In this document: one piece after another, positions 1 to 11,170 of the stretch | Layout of the letters: each line of letters begins with the position of its first letter | Position numbering within the stretch: position 1 is the stretch's first letter | Origin: Salvelinus alpinus | Lineage: Eukaryota; Chordata; Actinopteri; Salmoniformes; Salmonidae | Direction: 5' to 3' | DNA length: 64,000 nucleotides | NCBI RefSeq assembly: GCF_045679555.1 | Contig: NC_092091.1 | Span: forward strand, 18,350,072-18,414,071 | The notes under the pieces: model-generated | What the model saw: the letters and a program-made list of their open reading frames with translations, nothing else | Databases searched by the model: none | What the model was told of the DNA's origin: nothing | Program-made: the position numbers and the translations under genes

Positions 1-93
1 CAAATAAACAACAACACATCTATAAACATATATTATATAGAGTGGGGAACACTGTTGTGAAGTGTGTGAACCAATTATTTTTATATTTTTTAA

Positions 94-262
94 ATTAACC
101 AGGCAAGTCAGGACAAATTCTTATTTACAATAACGCCTACCCCGGGCGACGCTGGGCCAATTGTGCGCCGCCCTATGGGACTCCCAATCACGGCCGGATA
201 TGACGCAGCCTGGATTCGAACCAGGTACTGCAGTGTGTTAGACCACTGTGCCAGTCGGGAGC
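94..262 (-). repeat. tRNA-derived SINE, salmonid type
   Basis: Read on the minus strand, this begins with a tRNA-like head. A polymerase III box-B-like motif (GGTTCGAATCC) lies at 222-212. A conserved body with GGGAGTCCCATAGGGCGGCG follows, and the element ends in the tail shared by salmonid SINEs (AATAAGAATTTGT, then TGCCTGGTTAA). It is a dispersed retroposed copy rather than a functional tRNA: the head is diverged and no cloverleaf is completed. The same body and tail recur in part at 27262-27345. Confidence 0.8.
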
Positions 263-2502
263 CCAAATGTGTATTGTATGTTGACTTTGACATGTTGTGG
301 CTTTCGGATTTACAATATAAATAGAAAGACTCGTATTTCACTTACCAGTTTACGGTAATGTTAGCGTCCTCTCCTTTAGCTGTTGTCTATGACACTTTCC
401 CGGTAGATTTCTGCTAGAATATCGTCCAAAATCTGTATACCTGGACATTAATTTAGCTTTTTCAGTATTAGTAGCCATATTGTAAGTTCAACATTTGCAA
501 AACACTTCGTTTTCATAACTCACAGATATGCAAGAATATGTCGAAGCGGGTTACGCATAAATGTCCAAACAGAACTAGCCTCCTGGCGCGCTAGGTTAGC
601 TGAAAGTTTGTTCGATGGACAAAGGGTTTCCACATACTCTCGTAAAGCACAGCGCATTGGCTATCTAGCTAGCGTGGTTTCAAAATGATAGGTGGTCATT
701 TGACAAAGATACAGTCAATCAAGGGAACACAGCCCGTGTCATCGGCACGCAATGATGCCATATGGCCATGATGCCTTCCTAGCTAAAATTGGTTTCCCAG
801 TGGATTGACTGAATGCAGACTGATCTAGCAAAGGTTGGTTACTTTTTCACTTGTGAGGGATAAATACAAATGTAATTTGACTGGTTGAAATAAGGTTTAG
901 CGTTTGATTTTCGCAGATTTCTTTCTTTGCAAGTTGAACAAGTGGAAATACAATTTAGATTGTGCATACTATATGGACCGTTTTAGGATATGATAAAGGA
1001 TTTTATCTAACAAAACGACACTACATGTTATCTCTGGGACCCTTAGGATGACAAATCAGAGCAAGATTTCAGAATGTAAGTAAATATTTTACCTTCATAC
1101 GTGAATGTATCAAACCTGTTGCAGTGAAAAAAGTGTTTTGTTGTTCTGCACTCTCCTCAAACAATAGCATGGCATTTTTTCGCTGTAATAGCTACTGTAA
1201 ATTGGACAATGCAGTTAGGAATTGCAGTTCCTCAAGAACTTAAGTGTCTTATATGGGCAGAAAGCTTAATGTAAACTCACTCACTTTTGTACATCGCCTT
1301 GGTCCGTACAATTGACCTTATTTTAGCGCCCCAAAAATGTAATACTTCCAGATCAACTGTAATGTCAATACCAGTGTAAAGCACAATTTCTCCCCTTTCC
1401 AACAGAATCAATTACATGACCGCCACGCTGCTCGTTTCTGCATGATTCAAGGCAATGAGCCCCGTCGGGTCTTTTTAAAAATGGCGGGTGGGGAAGCGAA
1501 ACTAATGCGTGATAGTGAGAAGGAGAGATGTTGTGTGGGAAAATTGCTTTTTTTCACTCGATCTGTCCAACTTATCACCTTATCGCCTCTAAAATGTAAA
1601 TAAAACACTATAAAGAGTTTATATAATGTATCATTACATACCTATTTGAAGGTTTGTGTCGAATTTGAATCCGGTTTTTAGGGCGGTGCTAAAGTGATCT
1701 TAGAAGTAACCAGCGGCTTTGAGAATGATGATCGGATGCAATGATGACGCAAAAAATGACTAGGTATCCCCCCTTACCCCGTCACTGTCCATTTCTTGTT
1801 TTTAAACGATGAGAGAAGTGCTACACCTGGTGGAGAGAGATTGTAAGACATAAATAGTTGCTTTATGCGTGCTGTACGTTACGACATGACAAGTCACGAT
1901 GTAACGGAGGGTCTGTTTTTTCTACTTTTCTCCAATACTATAGAGCCATTACCATGTCGATCAACGCTTGAATAAAAACGGGTTCACACCCCAGATTTTG
2001 AAGTCAACACAGTCGCTACAGTTCCATTAGTTTTCTTTGTAGCCTCGTTTGAATGTTGCGGTTGCGCACATTTGTACGGAATGGGGTGAGTTTACGTTAT
2101 ATGTACAAACGTTTTTTTTCCCTTGCTAAAAACTACGTTGTTGACACATTATGCTAATTGAGTAACAACTCAATCGATCTCGATGTCGATCCCTACATAT
2201 TTAACAAATAATTTTCTACCTTCAGTTTGACTTCTACTAAAACTCCAGATCTAACTGGGTGATCAATAAATCATGGGATTTATGTCAGTTGCTAGGTTTT
2301 AGCAGGTGAATGATTCATTTTCTAATGATTTTGTGTCTCCATACAGAATCAAGCTTAAAAATAGTTTGTTTTCGGAAGCTAGCGTCAGACTACAACGTAA
2401 AAGTTAAACTGTTTAACAACAATGACTTGGACAATTGCTTTCAAACACCTATTACAAAGTAGAAAATAGCTTGTTACCTATCCATAAAAGAAAAACATTT
2501 AA
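263..2502. other. No gene recognised; AT-rich DNA
   Basis: I see no long ORF, no known repeat family and no RNA gene here. A 42-codon ATG-to-stop stretch on the minus strand (about 478-350) ends just before a GTAAGT-like donor, but its frame closes before the donor, so I do not call it. This is the longest stretch in the window without a recognisable mobile element. Confidence 0.4.
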
Positions 2503-2508
2503 ACTTAC

Positions 2509-2548
2509 CGGCCATGACAACTAACAGCTGGGCTTCTTTGGTGGACAT
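2509..2548 (-). other. Possible 5' coding exon of an unidentified gene
   Basis: On the minus strand, an ATG opens 13 codons reading MSTKEAQLLVVMA plus one base. These run directly into a consensus donor (GTAAGT, complement of 2508-2503). The layout of a short first coding exon ending in phase 1 at a perfect donor is what a real gene start can look like. I do not recognise the peptide, and no downstream exon is identifiable to the left. A chance ATG near a chance donor is the main alternative. Confidence 0.25.
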
Positions 2549-2840
2549 TGTGCAAGCAGTCTCAGTGGTAACCTAGTAATGCACGTCGTGATTGACATGG
2601 GGTTGCGCCAGACAACACAGCCCGAGTGAGCTGTCACCAACCAACCAGTGTAGAGTATGCTGGTCTATCAAAAACCTCATCTGATTGGTTAGAAGAAACA
2701 GGTCTCTCCCTGCCAAAATTCTGAGCGTGCGAAATTGACATGTGCAGGTGTACAGATGCAATTATTGCTTGCAAATATTAAGTTACACGTTTGCGAATCA
2801 TAGGTTGCAAATGCCATTACAACCACATGTTTTCCCCCAT

Positions 2841-2960
2841 GTTCACAACTCATCAGTTACACGTTTGAGAACGTGTTTACAACTACTGTACAGATTATTA
2901 TTTCATGTTGACAACTCATCAGTTACACTTTCAAATTGTGTTTACAACTATAAAACTATT
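2841..2960. repeat. Two-copy direct tandem repeat, period about 66 bp
   Basis: Segments starting at 2841 and 2908 share GACAACTCATCAGTTACAC-like sequence followed by GTGTTTACAACTA. A weaker third relative may precede them near 2765-2840. The repeat lies just downstream of the minus-strand zinc-finger exon, that is, inside its presumed first intron. There is no coding content. Confidence 0.6.
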
Positions 2961-3055
2961 CTACACAGTCAAATCATTATGTCAATGATTTACCTCCATA
3001 TATATGTCGCTATTGCGCCCCTTAATTAGAAAGACGTATTGAGTAGCTAACAAAC

Positions 3056-3239
3056 CTGCTCTGTGTAGCTTTAACGTTATATCAGGCTCAGGTTGAAGAA
3101 CAATGTCGAGCAGCCTCTGTAGACGGACAACTTCCTCCTGATACTCCGCTATCGTTTTTTCAACGACCCCGAATATCTCATCGGCAGCAGCTGTTAATCT
3201 CTCGTTGAGAAAAACCTTCAACAACTGTATTTTAAACAT
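3056..3239 (-). CDS. First coding exon of a C2H2 zinc-finger-family gene
   Basis: From the ATG at 3239, the minus strand encodes MFKIQLLKV followed by FLNERLTAAADEIFGVVEK and a coiled-coil-like segment (EYQEEVVRLQRLLDIVLQP). This N-terminal module is known from many fish C2H2 zinc-finger genes, whose fingers sit in a later exon. The exon closes in phase 1 at a GT donor (complement of 3055-3054), after HRAG-type codons. Two paralogous exons lie at 12580-12751 and 55107-55284, with the same phase and the same boundary. Its finger exon would lie to the left and is not seen inside the window. The upstream sequence (3240-3340) resembles that upstream of the 55107 exon, which suggests a shared promoter region. 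I cannot tell whether the gene is expressed. Confidence 0.65.
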
Positions 3240-3534
3240 TGTTAGATAATGCAAGTGGAGTATTCACTAGATTGCAAGCGGTGTTGTTTTCATCACGTGG
3301 CACGGCATGAAAGACAAACGCATCCTGTAGGTTATCAGCGTCTCGTCAGCAACACTTGAAAAGTCCTTCTGGGTCACGGAATTTCTCAAAATAAAAGTCT
3401 CCCACGTAATAGTAGAAACGTGTCAATAACCTGTGATTATGAATGATATGAAAAATAATTGTCTAAACATTAACAATGATTCATATTTGTTCATATTTAA
3501 GTTTGGGTAAAAATTGGGTTTTAAAACATGTTCC

Positions 3535-3648
3535 AAAGTCAAATCACTGTACATGGAATGCATATCGGCTTACAGAGCAACTATTCTGGGTTCCACAGTT
3601 CCACAGAAAAAAATATTGTTGGTAATACTCAGTAGGGTCTGTAGAATA
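3535..3648. repeat. Part of a locally repeated unit of about 200 bp (copy 1)
   Basis: The segment contains TGGAATGC, then CTTACAGAGCAA, then AATACTCAGTAGGGTCTGTAGAATATA. The same order recurs at 5145-5237. The Tc1-like element at 3649-5060 is inserted at a TA inside this unit. The unit continues at 5061. Confidence 0.6.
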
Positions 3649-5060
3649 TAAATTCAGCTTAAAAAGAAACGTTCCTTTTTCAGGACCCTGTCTTTCAAAG
3701 ATAATTTGTAAAAATCTAAATAACTTTACAGATCTTCATTGTAAAGGGTTTAAACACTGTTTCCCATGCTTGTTCAATGAACCATAAACAATTAATGAAC
3801 ATGCTTACAGACAGTAGGCAATTAAGGTCACAGTTATGAAAACGTAGGACCTAAAGAGGCCTTTCTACTGACTCTGACAAACACCAAAAGAAAGATGCCC
3901 AGGGTCCCTGCTCATCTGCGTGAACGTGCCTTAGGCATGCTGCAAGGAGGCATAAGGGCTGCAGATGTGGCCAGGGCAATAAATTGCAATGTCCGTACTG
4001 TGAGACGCCTAAGACAGCACTACAGGGAGACAGGACGGACAGCTGATCGTCCTCGCAGTGGCAGACCAGTGGCAGACCGAACATCACACCTGCGGGACAA
4101 GTACAGGATGGCAACAACAACTGCCCGAGTTACACCAGGAACGCACAATCCCTCCATCAGTGCTCAGACTGTCCGCAATAGGCTGAGAGAGGCTAGACTG
4201 GGGGCTTGAAGGCCTGTTGTAAGGCAGGTCCTCACCAGACATCACCGGCAACAACGTCGCCTATGGGCACCAACCCACCGTCGCTGGACCAGACAGGACT
4301 GGCAAAAAGTGCTCTTCACTGACGAGTCGCGGTTTTGTCTCACCGGGGGTGATGGTCGGATTCGCGTTTATCGTCGAAGTAATGAGCATTACACTGAGGC
4401 CTGTACTCTGGAGCGGGATTGATTTGGAAGTGGAGGGTATGTCATGGTCTGGGGCGGTGTGTCACAGCATAATTGGACTGAGCTTGTTGTCATTGCAGGG
4501 AATCTCATCGCTGTGCATTACAGGGAAGACATCCTCCTCCCTCATGTGGTACTCTTCCTGCAGGCTCATCCTGACATGACCCTCCAGCATGACAATGCCA
4601 CCAGCCATACTGCTCGTTCTGTGTGTGATTTCCTGCAAGACAGGGATGTCAGTGTTCTGCCATGGCTAGCGAAGAGCCCGGATCTCAATCCCATTGAGCA
4701 CGTCTGGGACCTGTTGGATCGGAGGATGAGGGCTAAGGCCATTCCCCCCAGAAATGTCCGGGAACTTGCAGGTGCCTTGGTGGAAGAGTGGGGTAACATC
4801 TCACAGCAAGAACTGGCAAATCTGGTGCAGTCCATGAGGAGGAGATGCACTGCAGTACTTAATGCAACTGGTGGCCACACCAGATACTGACTGTTACTTT
4901 TGATTTTGATTTCTGTTAGTCACATTTCTGTGGAACTTGTTCAGTTTATGTCTCAGTTATTGAATCTTGTTATGTTCATACAAATATTTACACATGTTAA
5001 GTTTGCTGACAACAAATGCAGCTGACAGTGAGAGGATGTTTCTTTTTTTGCGGAGTTTAT
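3649..5060 (+). mobile_element. Tc1-like transposon, full length, inactivated
   Basis: The terminal inverted repeats are recognisable: AAAAAGAAACGTTCC at the left, and the complement of GAGGATGTTTCTTTTTTTGC at the right. The flanks read TATA, as expected for insertion at a TA. The interior carries one transposase reading frame (separate entry). The element interrupts the local repeat unit whose halves lie at 3535-3648 and 5061-5237, so it is younger than that unit. Confidence 0.85.
3895..4890 (+). pseudogene. Tc1-like transposase with two in-frame stops
   Basis: A single frame of 332 codons runs from MPRVPAHLRERALG to GGHTRY. It is broken only by TGA at 4207-4209 and TGA at 4420-4422. The N-terminal part carries a paired-type helix-turn-helix (ADVARAINCNVRTVRRLRQ). 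The catalytic core keeps FTDES, QHDNATSHTA and LNPIEHVW, which supply the expected D, D and E. The second stop looks like CGA decaying to TGA in a CpG context. Near-normal length and no frameshift suggest recent inactivation. It would have acted in the nucleus on its own inverted repeats. Confidence 0.85.
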
Positions 5061-5237
5061 ATATGGTGTCATTTCATGGGCCTCTGAATAACACGGAGTG
5101 TTGCTGGCCTTTTACTCCACGCATTCTATCAGCGACAATGCGAATCACTGTATATGGAATACTTATTGGCTTATAGAGCAAAAACTGTTCTGGGTGCCGC
5201 AGTAAAAGTATTGTAGGGAATACTCATTAGGGTCTGT
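5061..5237. repeat. Locally repeated unit of about 200 bp (copy 2)
   Basis: This continues the unit interrupted by the preceding transposon: TATGGTGTCATTTCATGGG, then GAGTGTTGCTGGCCTTTTAC, then the TGGAATAC and ACTCATTAGGGTCTGTG part seen at 3535. The next Tc1-like element begins at the GGGTCTGT(A) point, a TA in the other copies. Confidence 0.6.
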
Positions 5238-6663
5238 GCCTTCAGAAAGTTTTCATACCCCTTGACTTATTACACATTTTGTTGTGTTACAGCCTGAATT
5301 CAAAATGGATTACATGTATTTATTTTTCTCACCCACCTACACACAATACCCCATTATGACAAAGTGAAGAAATGTTTTCAGAAATGTTAAAAATTTATTG
5401 AAAATGAAATACAGAAATATCACATTTAAATAAGTATTCACACACCTGAGTCAATACATGTTAGAATAACCTTTGGCAGTGATTACAGCTGTGAGTCTTT
5501 CTGGGTAAGTCTCTAAGAGCTTTTCACACCTGCATTGTACAATATTTGCACATTATTATTTTTTAAATTAGTCTAGCTCTGTCAAGTTTGTTCTTTATCA
5601 TTGCTAGACAGACATTTTAAAGTCTTGCCATAGATTTTCAATACGATTTAAGTTGAAACTTTAACTAGGCCACTCAGGAACATTCGATGTTGTCTTGGTA
5701 AGCAACTCCAGTGTATATTTGGCATTGTGTTTTAGGTTGTTGTCCTGCTGAAAGGTGAATTTGTCTTCCAGTGTCTATTGGAAAGCAGACTGAGTGAAAA
5801 AAAGAAAATGGACAGCAGACTGAACAAGGTTTTCCTCTAGGATTTTGTGTGTGCTTAGCTCTTATTTTAATTTTTTTATCCACCATGCTTGAAAATATGA
5901 AGAACGGTACTCAGTGATGTGTTGTTGGATTTGCCCCAACATAATGCGTTGTACTCAGAACATAAAGTTGATTTCGTTGCCCCATTTTTTGTAATTTTAC
6001 TTTAGTGCCTTACAAGATGCATGTTTTGGAATATTTGTATTCTTTTCACTCTGCCATTTAGGTTAGTATTGTGGAGTAACTACAATGTTGTTGATCCATC
6101 CTCCGTTTTTTTCCTCTCACAGCCATTAAACTCTGTAACTGTTTTAAAGTCACCATTGGCCTCATGGTGAAACCCCTGAGTGGTTTACTTCCTCTCCGGC
6201 AACTGAGTTAGGAGGACGCCTGTATCTTAGTGACTGGGTGTATTGATACACCATCCAAAGTGTAATTAATAACTTCATCATGCTCAAAGGGATATTCAAT
6301 GACTCCTCCCATCTACCAATAGGTGCCTTTCTTTGCGAGGCATTGGAAAAACTGGGGTTTGTGGTTGGATCTGTGTTTGAAAATTCACTGCTCGACTGAG
6401 GGACCTTCCAGATAATTGTATGTGTGGGGTGTTGTTTAACACTATTGTTGTCCATGCAACTTACTATGTGACTTCTTAAGCACATTTGTACTCCTGAACT
6501 GATATAGGCTTGCCATAACAAAGGGGTTGATACTTATTGACTCAATACATTTCAGGGTTTATTATTTAAAAAACTATTATATATATATTTTTTTTACATA
6601 ATTCCACTTTGACATTATGGGGTATTGTGTGTAAGCCAGTGACACAAAATCTCAATTTAATCG
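5238..6663 (-). mobile_element. Decayed Tc1-like element, right end missing
   Basis: The left end (TGCCTTCAGAAAGT and the following CCCCTTGACTTATT) is a salmonid Tc1-type inverted repeat. The interior reads as decayed transposase on the minus strand: around 5650-5780 the complement resembles the catalytic region with GGCCTAGT. The right side reaches GGGGTATTGTGTGTAAGCC and CTCAATTTAATC near 6660 and then returns to the local repeat unit without the final inverted repeat. No usable reading frame remains. Confidence 0.65.
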
Positions 6664-6905
6664 ATTCGGAGTGTTGCTGGCCTTTTACTCCACCCATTCC
6701 ATTGGACACTATATGGTACAAATATAGCACTGAACAGGAAAAACGATTATCTGTGCCAATGTAAAAGTGAGGTGGGGAGTACTAAGTAGGGTCTGTAGAA
6801 TCTATATATGGTATTATTACTTGGGGGACTGATGTCTATATGCCCAGCAACACTTTCTACTCCACCCATTCCATTGGTCCTAAAGCAATACACTATAGGC
6901 CTATA
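6664..6905. repeat. Locally repeated unit, two tandem copies
   Basis: GAGTGTTGCTGGCCTTTTAC with CTCCACCCATTCCATTGG at 6670 recurs as CAGCAACACTTTCTACTCC with CCCATTCCATTGG at 6845, a period of about 180 bp. Between them lies AGTAGGGTCTGTAGAATCT. The segment 6785-6885 is matched in inverted orientation by 9545-9650. Confidence 0.65.
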
Positions 6906-7400
6906 CACTGAGTATACAAAACATTAAGAACACCTACTCTTCCCATAGCATAGACTGACCAGGTGAATCCAGGTGAAAGCTATGATCCCTTATTGATGTC
7001 ACTTGTTAAATCTATTTCAATCAGTGTATATGAAGGGGAGGAGACAGGTTAAAGAAGGATTTTTAAGCCTTGAGACAATTGAGATATCAATTGTGTATGT
7101 GCCATTCAGAGGGTGAATGGGCAAGACAAAATATTTAAGTGCTTTTGAACGGGGTATGGTAGTAGATGCCAGGCGCAATGGTTTGTGTCAAGAACTGCAA
7201 TGCTGCTGGGTTTTTCACGCTCAACATTTTCCTGTGTGTATCAAGAATGGTCCACCACCCAAAGTACATCCAGCCAACTTGACACAACTGTGGGAAGCAT
7301 TGGAGTCAACATGGGCCAGCATCCTTGTGGAACGCTTTCGACACACCTTGTAGAGTCCATTACTTTTCTGGACCCCAATTCTCGGCGGTGCAAATAGGCC
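6906..7400 (+). mobile_element. Internally and terminally deleted Tc1-like element
   Basis: The left inverted repeat is clear (CACTGAGTATACAAAACATT). An ATG at 7117 opens a helix-turn-helix start (MGKTKYLSAFERGMVVDARR) that shifts frame after about 25 residues. The middle of the transposase is absent: sequence jumps to CAACTTGACACAACTGTGGG and GAACGCTTTCGACACACC, which belong to the 3' part. The right inverted repeat is missing. A minus-strand fragment of the same family lies at 42628-42713. Confidence 0.7.
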
Positions 7401-8640
7401 TTCTCCTGAGTATTTCTTTAACTACCTACCACTACTTTCTGAATGAACCCTCTCCCATTTGTCAGGAGTCAACGTAAACACACAATTATTTGGAATGGTA
7501 AGCCTGAATCCTCCAAAACTTCCATCATCTGACAAAACACATTTCAGTGTATCCTTGTTTTTTTTCGACGTCAATCTCTCCAGTTACATGCTGCTCACCT
7601 GATTCAGTTGTCATAGAGCTTACGATTTCCTCATCTGATAGACCTCTACCACAACATTCTGTCTCTAAGTGGTAGTATTCATTCCCAATATCTTGGGTGT
7701 CTGAAATTTGATTGGACTGCACACTTGACACTCCATCATATGAACTCTTTTGCTACATCAGGATGAAGATCAGAAGCAGGTTCTTTATCCTATAAAGAGT
7801 GTACATTTTGCATATTAAATTGGCAGTCTGAGGGTCTTCTCTGAGCAGTTGACTTTCCCTCACTTAAACTCTCTACATGCAATAGGTTTTTGTACCTGAG
7901 CTTTATTTACATTCTCTGTTTGTACAATTTTGTTTAATTTCACTTTGTCACCAGCAATAGAATTTATAAATGTTACCTCTATTCTTGTCCCACATATTCC
8001 GAAGATTTTGTGACACTGCGTTTAGTGGCAATGGGTTTTCCAATTGGCCATTGCAAAGTTTTGGCAACTTCCTCCTAAAACTGAAAATCACATTTTCCAT
8101 GCTGCTGCATAACATAATGCATTGCCATTGAAATAGCATGGTAATCTCCCCAAAAAATTGTGTTCATTTTTGTTATTGTTGTGATTCTTAACTTTCTGAT
8201 CCTCCCCAACATCCCTGCCACCTCCATACAATTTAGATTTCGTATTTGGTGGTTCAACAGCATTATTTTCATGTATAATCTGTTGTGTCAAATTATTATG
8301 ATCTATGCATTCATCAGTATTGTCAACTCCACAGTTAACTCTATCACCACAGACAACAGCGTCACTATCAGTACAGTCAACTCCTAGTATAGCACTAGGT
8401 CCACCCTTTGCCTCCACCCATTACCAGTCCCTCCACAGATATATTGAATTTTTTGGACAAATCAAAAAGGATTTTCAGAAAAGCCTTTGACTCGCTTCCT
8501 GAAGTTCCACAGCCATTGGTTAGGCAGCACAAAAAGTTTACATCAGCAAGAGCAGGGCAGGCCAGGGCTCATGATTAAGATATCCATTGCAGTGTGTAAT
8601 ATTAGTCTAGCCTAGTTTTATTTACACCATCCCAGCTGTG
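7401..8640 (-). other. Unrecognised region with decayed minus-strand reading frames
   Basis: Minus-strand frames of 60-109 codons occur at 7731-7525, 8139-7948, 8272-8075 and 8417-8088. They overlap and are joined only by frameshifts. The peptides (for example GVDCTDSDAVVCGDRVNCG) match no family I can name. There is no splice structure I trust. This may be a decayed element gene or ordinary DNA. Confidence 0.3.
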
Positions 8641-8679
8641 AAAAAACTTGTAAAGGAAGTACATACATTTTTTTGAGTA

Positions 8680-9290
8680 AGAACGTCACAGACGCACAAA
8701 TATCATACCCCCAAGACATGCTAACCTCTCACCATTACAATAACATGGGAGTTTAGCATTTTGGGGAGGGTATGATATTTGTGCACCTGTAACTTTCTCA
8801 CTCACCATTATTCACAATTCATTCAGAACTATCTGTAAGTGTTTAAAAACATATTATATTCTTATTTACAATAAAAGTGAGTCCAAAATCGCAAAATACA
8901 TGTTTTACCATTCATTTCTATTGGTCACAAAATAATCTGAAACACAACCAAAACAAACAGCAAATGTATCCAACAAGTTTGTAGATTCACAAGCTTGATG
9001 TAATCATTGCGTGCTAAGAATATGGGACCAAATACTAAACTTTTGACTACTTTAATACACATAAGTGAATTTGTCCAAATACTTTTGGTCCGCTAAAATG
9101 GAGGTTCTATGTACTGCTGTAATTTCCAAACGGTTCACCTGATATGGAAAATACCCTCAAATTAAATCTGACAGTCTAAACTTTAACGTCATAGTCATTG
9201 TACCATTTCAAAGTGCTGGAGTACACAGCCAAAACAACAACAACTGTGTCACTGTCCCAATACTTTTGGAGCTCACTGTAGATTTTACAG
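8680..9290. repeat. Dispersed non-coding repeat, probably a non-autonomous DNA element
   Basis: The segment contains phrases I recognise as interspersed in salmonid DNA (TGGGACCAAATACTAAAC, CCAATACTTTTGGAGCTCAC). A short inverted pair, GCACAAATATCATAC at 8695 and GTATGATATTTGTGC at 8769, gives a local hairpin. No ORF is present. The boundaries are approximate. Confidence 0.5.
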
Positions 9291-9321
9291 ACCTTAGTGC
9301 AGGGTCCCCTGACCATCCCTT

Positions 9322-9482
9322 GGGCGGCAGGGTAGCCTAGTGGTTAGAGTGTTGGACTAGTAACCAAAATGTTGCAATATCGAATCCCTGAGCTGACAAG
9401 GTAAAACATCTGTTGTTCTGCTCCTGAATGAGGCAGTTAACCCACTGTTCCTAGGCTGTCATTGAAAATAAGAATTTGTGGC
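9322..9482 (+). repeat. HpaI-type SINE
   Basis: It begins GGGCGGCAGGGTAGCCTAGT, the start of the salmonid HpaI SINE. TTAGAGTGTTGGACTAGTAA, a degraded box B (ATCGAATCCC), GAGCTGACAAGG and the tail TAGGCTGTCATTGAAAATAA follow. The 3' end is diverged. Confidence 0.9.
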
Positions 9483-9529
9483 TGAATGGCTGAATCTAGT
9501 TAATGATCCCTGTCCTAGTGAGTAATCCT

Positions 9530-10010
9530 AACCACACTGTATTGCATTGAGACCAATGGAGTGGGTGGAGTAGAAAGTGTTTCCTGGGCATATAGACATC
9601 AGTCCCCCATGAAATAATACCATATATAGATTCTACAGATCTTATTAAGTACTTCCCAGACCATTTTTACATCAGTACAAATAATAGTTTTTCCTGTATA
9701 GTTCTATATTTGTACCGTATAGTGACCAGGCACCTCATTTTAATATGTTTGACCACAGCAAAAGGCCCCATGAAATGACACCATATAGATTCTGAGTATT
9801 CCCAATTCCCAATCCCACTTTTACATCAGCACATAGTATGTTTTTTTCTCTGTAAGACAATATGTAATTTATAGGCCTACAGTGTATTGCATTGGGACCA
9901 ATGCAATGGGTGGAGTAGAAAGGGCTGCTGACTATTTAGACCACGGTTATCCAGGAAATACACCATATAGACTCTAGTGCTAGATCAATCGGGTCTGTAG
10001 AATGTTATCT
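9530..10010. repeat. Inverted copies of the locally repeated unit
   Basis: GACCAATGGAGTGGGTGGAG at 9555 is the complement of the CTCCACCCATTCCATTGG module at 6690 and 6860. A second inverted module appears at 9895-9920. AGATTCTACAGATCTTATTA is the inverted TAGGGTCTGTAGAATCT module. This array faces the 6664-6905 array, giving an inverted repeat with about 2.6 kb between the arms. Confidence 0.65.
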
Positions 10011-10306
10011 TCTTTACATTCGTTTTCTTAAGCTACAACCATTTCTCAATGTGCTCCACCTTATAATATTATTTATTTTATATAAAGTAATAATTGTCTT
10101 TAGCTGAGAATGTTTGTTTTTTTACATTGTGCACTATGAGAAGTAAAAAAAAAAAATGTTTTTGGATTATACACATAACGTTTTACTACAGACTTTTATT
10201 TTGAAGGCAAAATCGGAAAACAGGAAGTCTTCATTTTGCTACCTGGACACTAAGGTTACTGCAATGCGCGCTCTTGGTGGTGCACGAGTAAACACATTTT
10301 CCCTAT

Positions 10307-10319
10307 CGCCACCTGCTGG
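10307..10319 (-). promoter_or_regulatory. CTCF-core-like motif (sequence match only)
   Basis: The minus strand reads CCAGCAGGTGGCG, which fits the vertebrate CTCF core CCASYAGRKGGCR. The same 12-13 bp core occurs at 12815-12827 and 48398-48410, both inside a repeated segment. Binding cannot be judged from sequence. Confidence 0.3.
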
Positions 10320-10365
10320 AGTGGAGTGTGAAAAGGTCCGTTAGGCTTCTGAGAATAGTCAGGGC

Positions 10366-10425
10366 GGTCGGGACCATTGAGTTATAATAAGGTCGGGACC
10401 ATTGAGTTATAATAAGGTCGGGACC
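10366..10425. repeat. 25-bp tandem repeat, 2.4 copies
   Basis: GGTCGGGACC followed by ATTGAGTTATAATAA is repeated exactly at 10366-10390 and 10391-10415. The first 10 bases appear again at 10416-10425. Perfect identity suggests a recent slippage duplication. Confidence 0.9.
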
Positions 10426-10689
10426 CAGTGAGAAACCCCGTCACTAGTTAATTTACCGCAAACACAAAGTCTTTCTACGCCTGTTACGTTGGGTTACAAT
10501 AAACCCCGCCCATTTCTTCTACCGGATACTGTTGTTCCCGCACAGACATGATCTCTGAGAAGCCAGCAAGAATAAGCAAGACCTAACAAGAAATAAGACC
10601 GTGACCTTGGCGATTATCCTTCAAAATAATAGTACCGCAATGAAGATGGTAAAAAGTAATCCAAAATGTAGAAATGTGTAACATTTTAT

Positions 10690-11170
10690 CAGTGGTGGAA
10701 AAAGTGCCCAATTGTCATGCTTGAGTAAAAGTAAAGATACCTTAATGGAAAATGACGAAAGTAAAAGTGAAAGTCAACCAGTAAAATACTACTGGAGTAA
10801 AAGTATTTGGTTTTAAATATACTTAAGTATCAAAAGTAAAAGTATAAATAATTTCACATTCCTTATATTAAGCAATGCAGACGGCATGATTTTCATGTTT
10901 TTCCGCCAGATCAGAGGCAATAGGGATGACCAGGGATGTTCTCTTGATAAATGTGTGAATTTAACCATTTTCCTGTCCTGCTTAGCATTCGAAATGGAAC
11001 GAGTACTTTTGTGTGTCAGGGAAAATGTATGGAGAAAAAGTACATTGATTTCTTTAGTAATGTAGTGAAGTAAAAGTTGTCAGAAATATAAATAGTAAAG
11101 TACAGATACCCCGAAAAAACGACTTAAGTAGTACTTGAAAGTATTTTTACTTAATTACTTTACACCACTG
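10690..11170. mobile_element. hAT-type MITE with 8-bp target duplication
   Basis: The element starts CAGTGGTGGAAAAAGTG and ends with the complement of that motif (TTACACCACTG). It is flanked on both sides by CATTTTAT (10682-10689 and 11171-11178), an 8-bp duplication typical of hAT elements. There is no ORF. The interior is rich in AGTAAAAGTA motifs. Confidence 0.85.

Noticed and set aside
94-262. tRNA gene
   Set aside because: The box B belongs to a SINE head, and the rest of the cloverleaf is not conserved.
345-479. Short minus-strand ATG frame ending near a GTAAGT donor
   Set aside because: All three frames close before the donor, so a coding exon is not supported. An untranslated exon remains possible.
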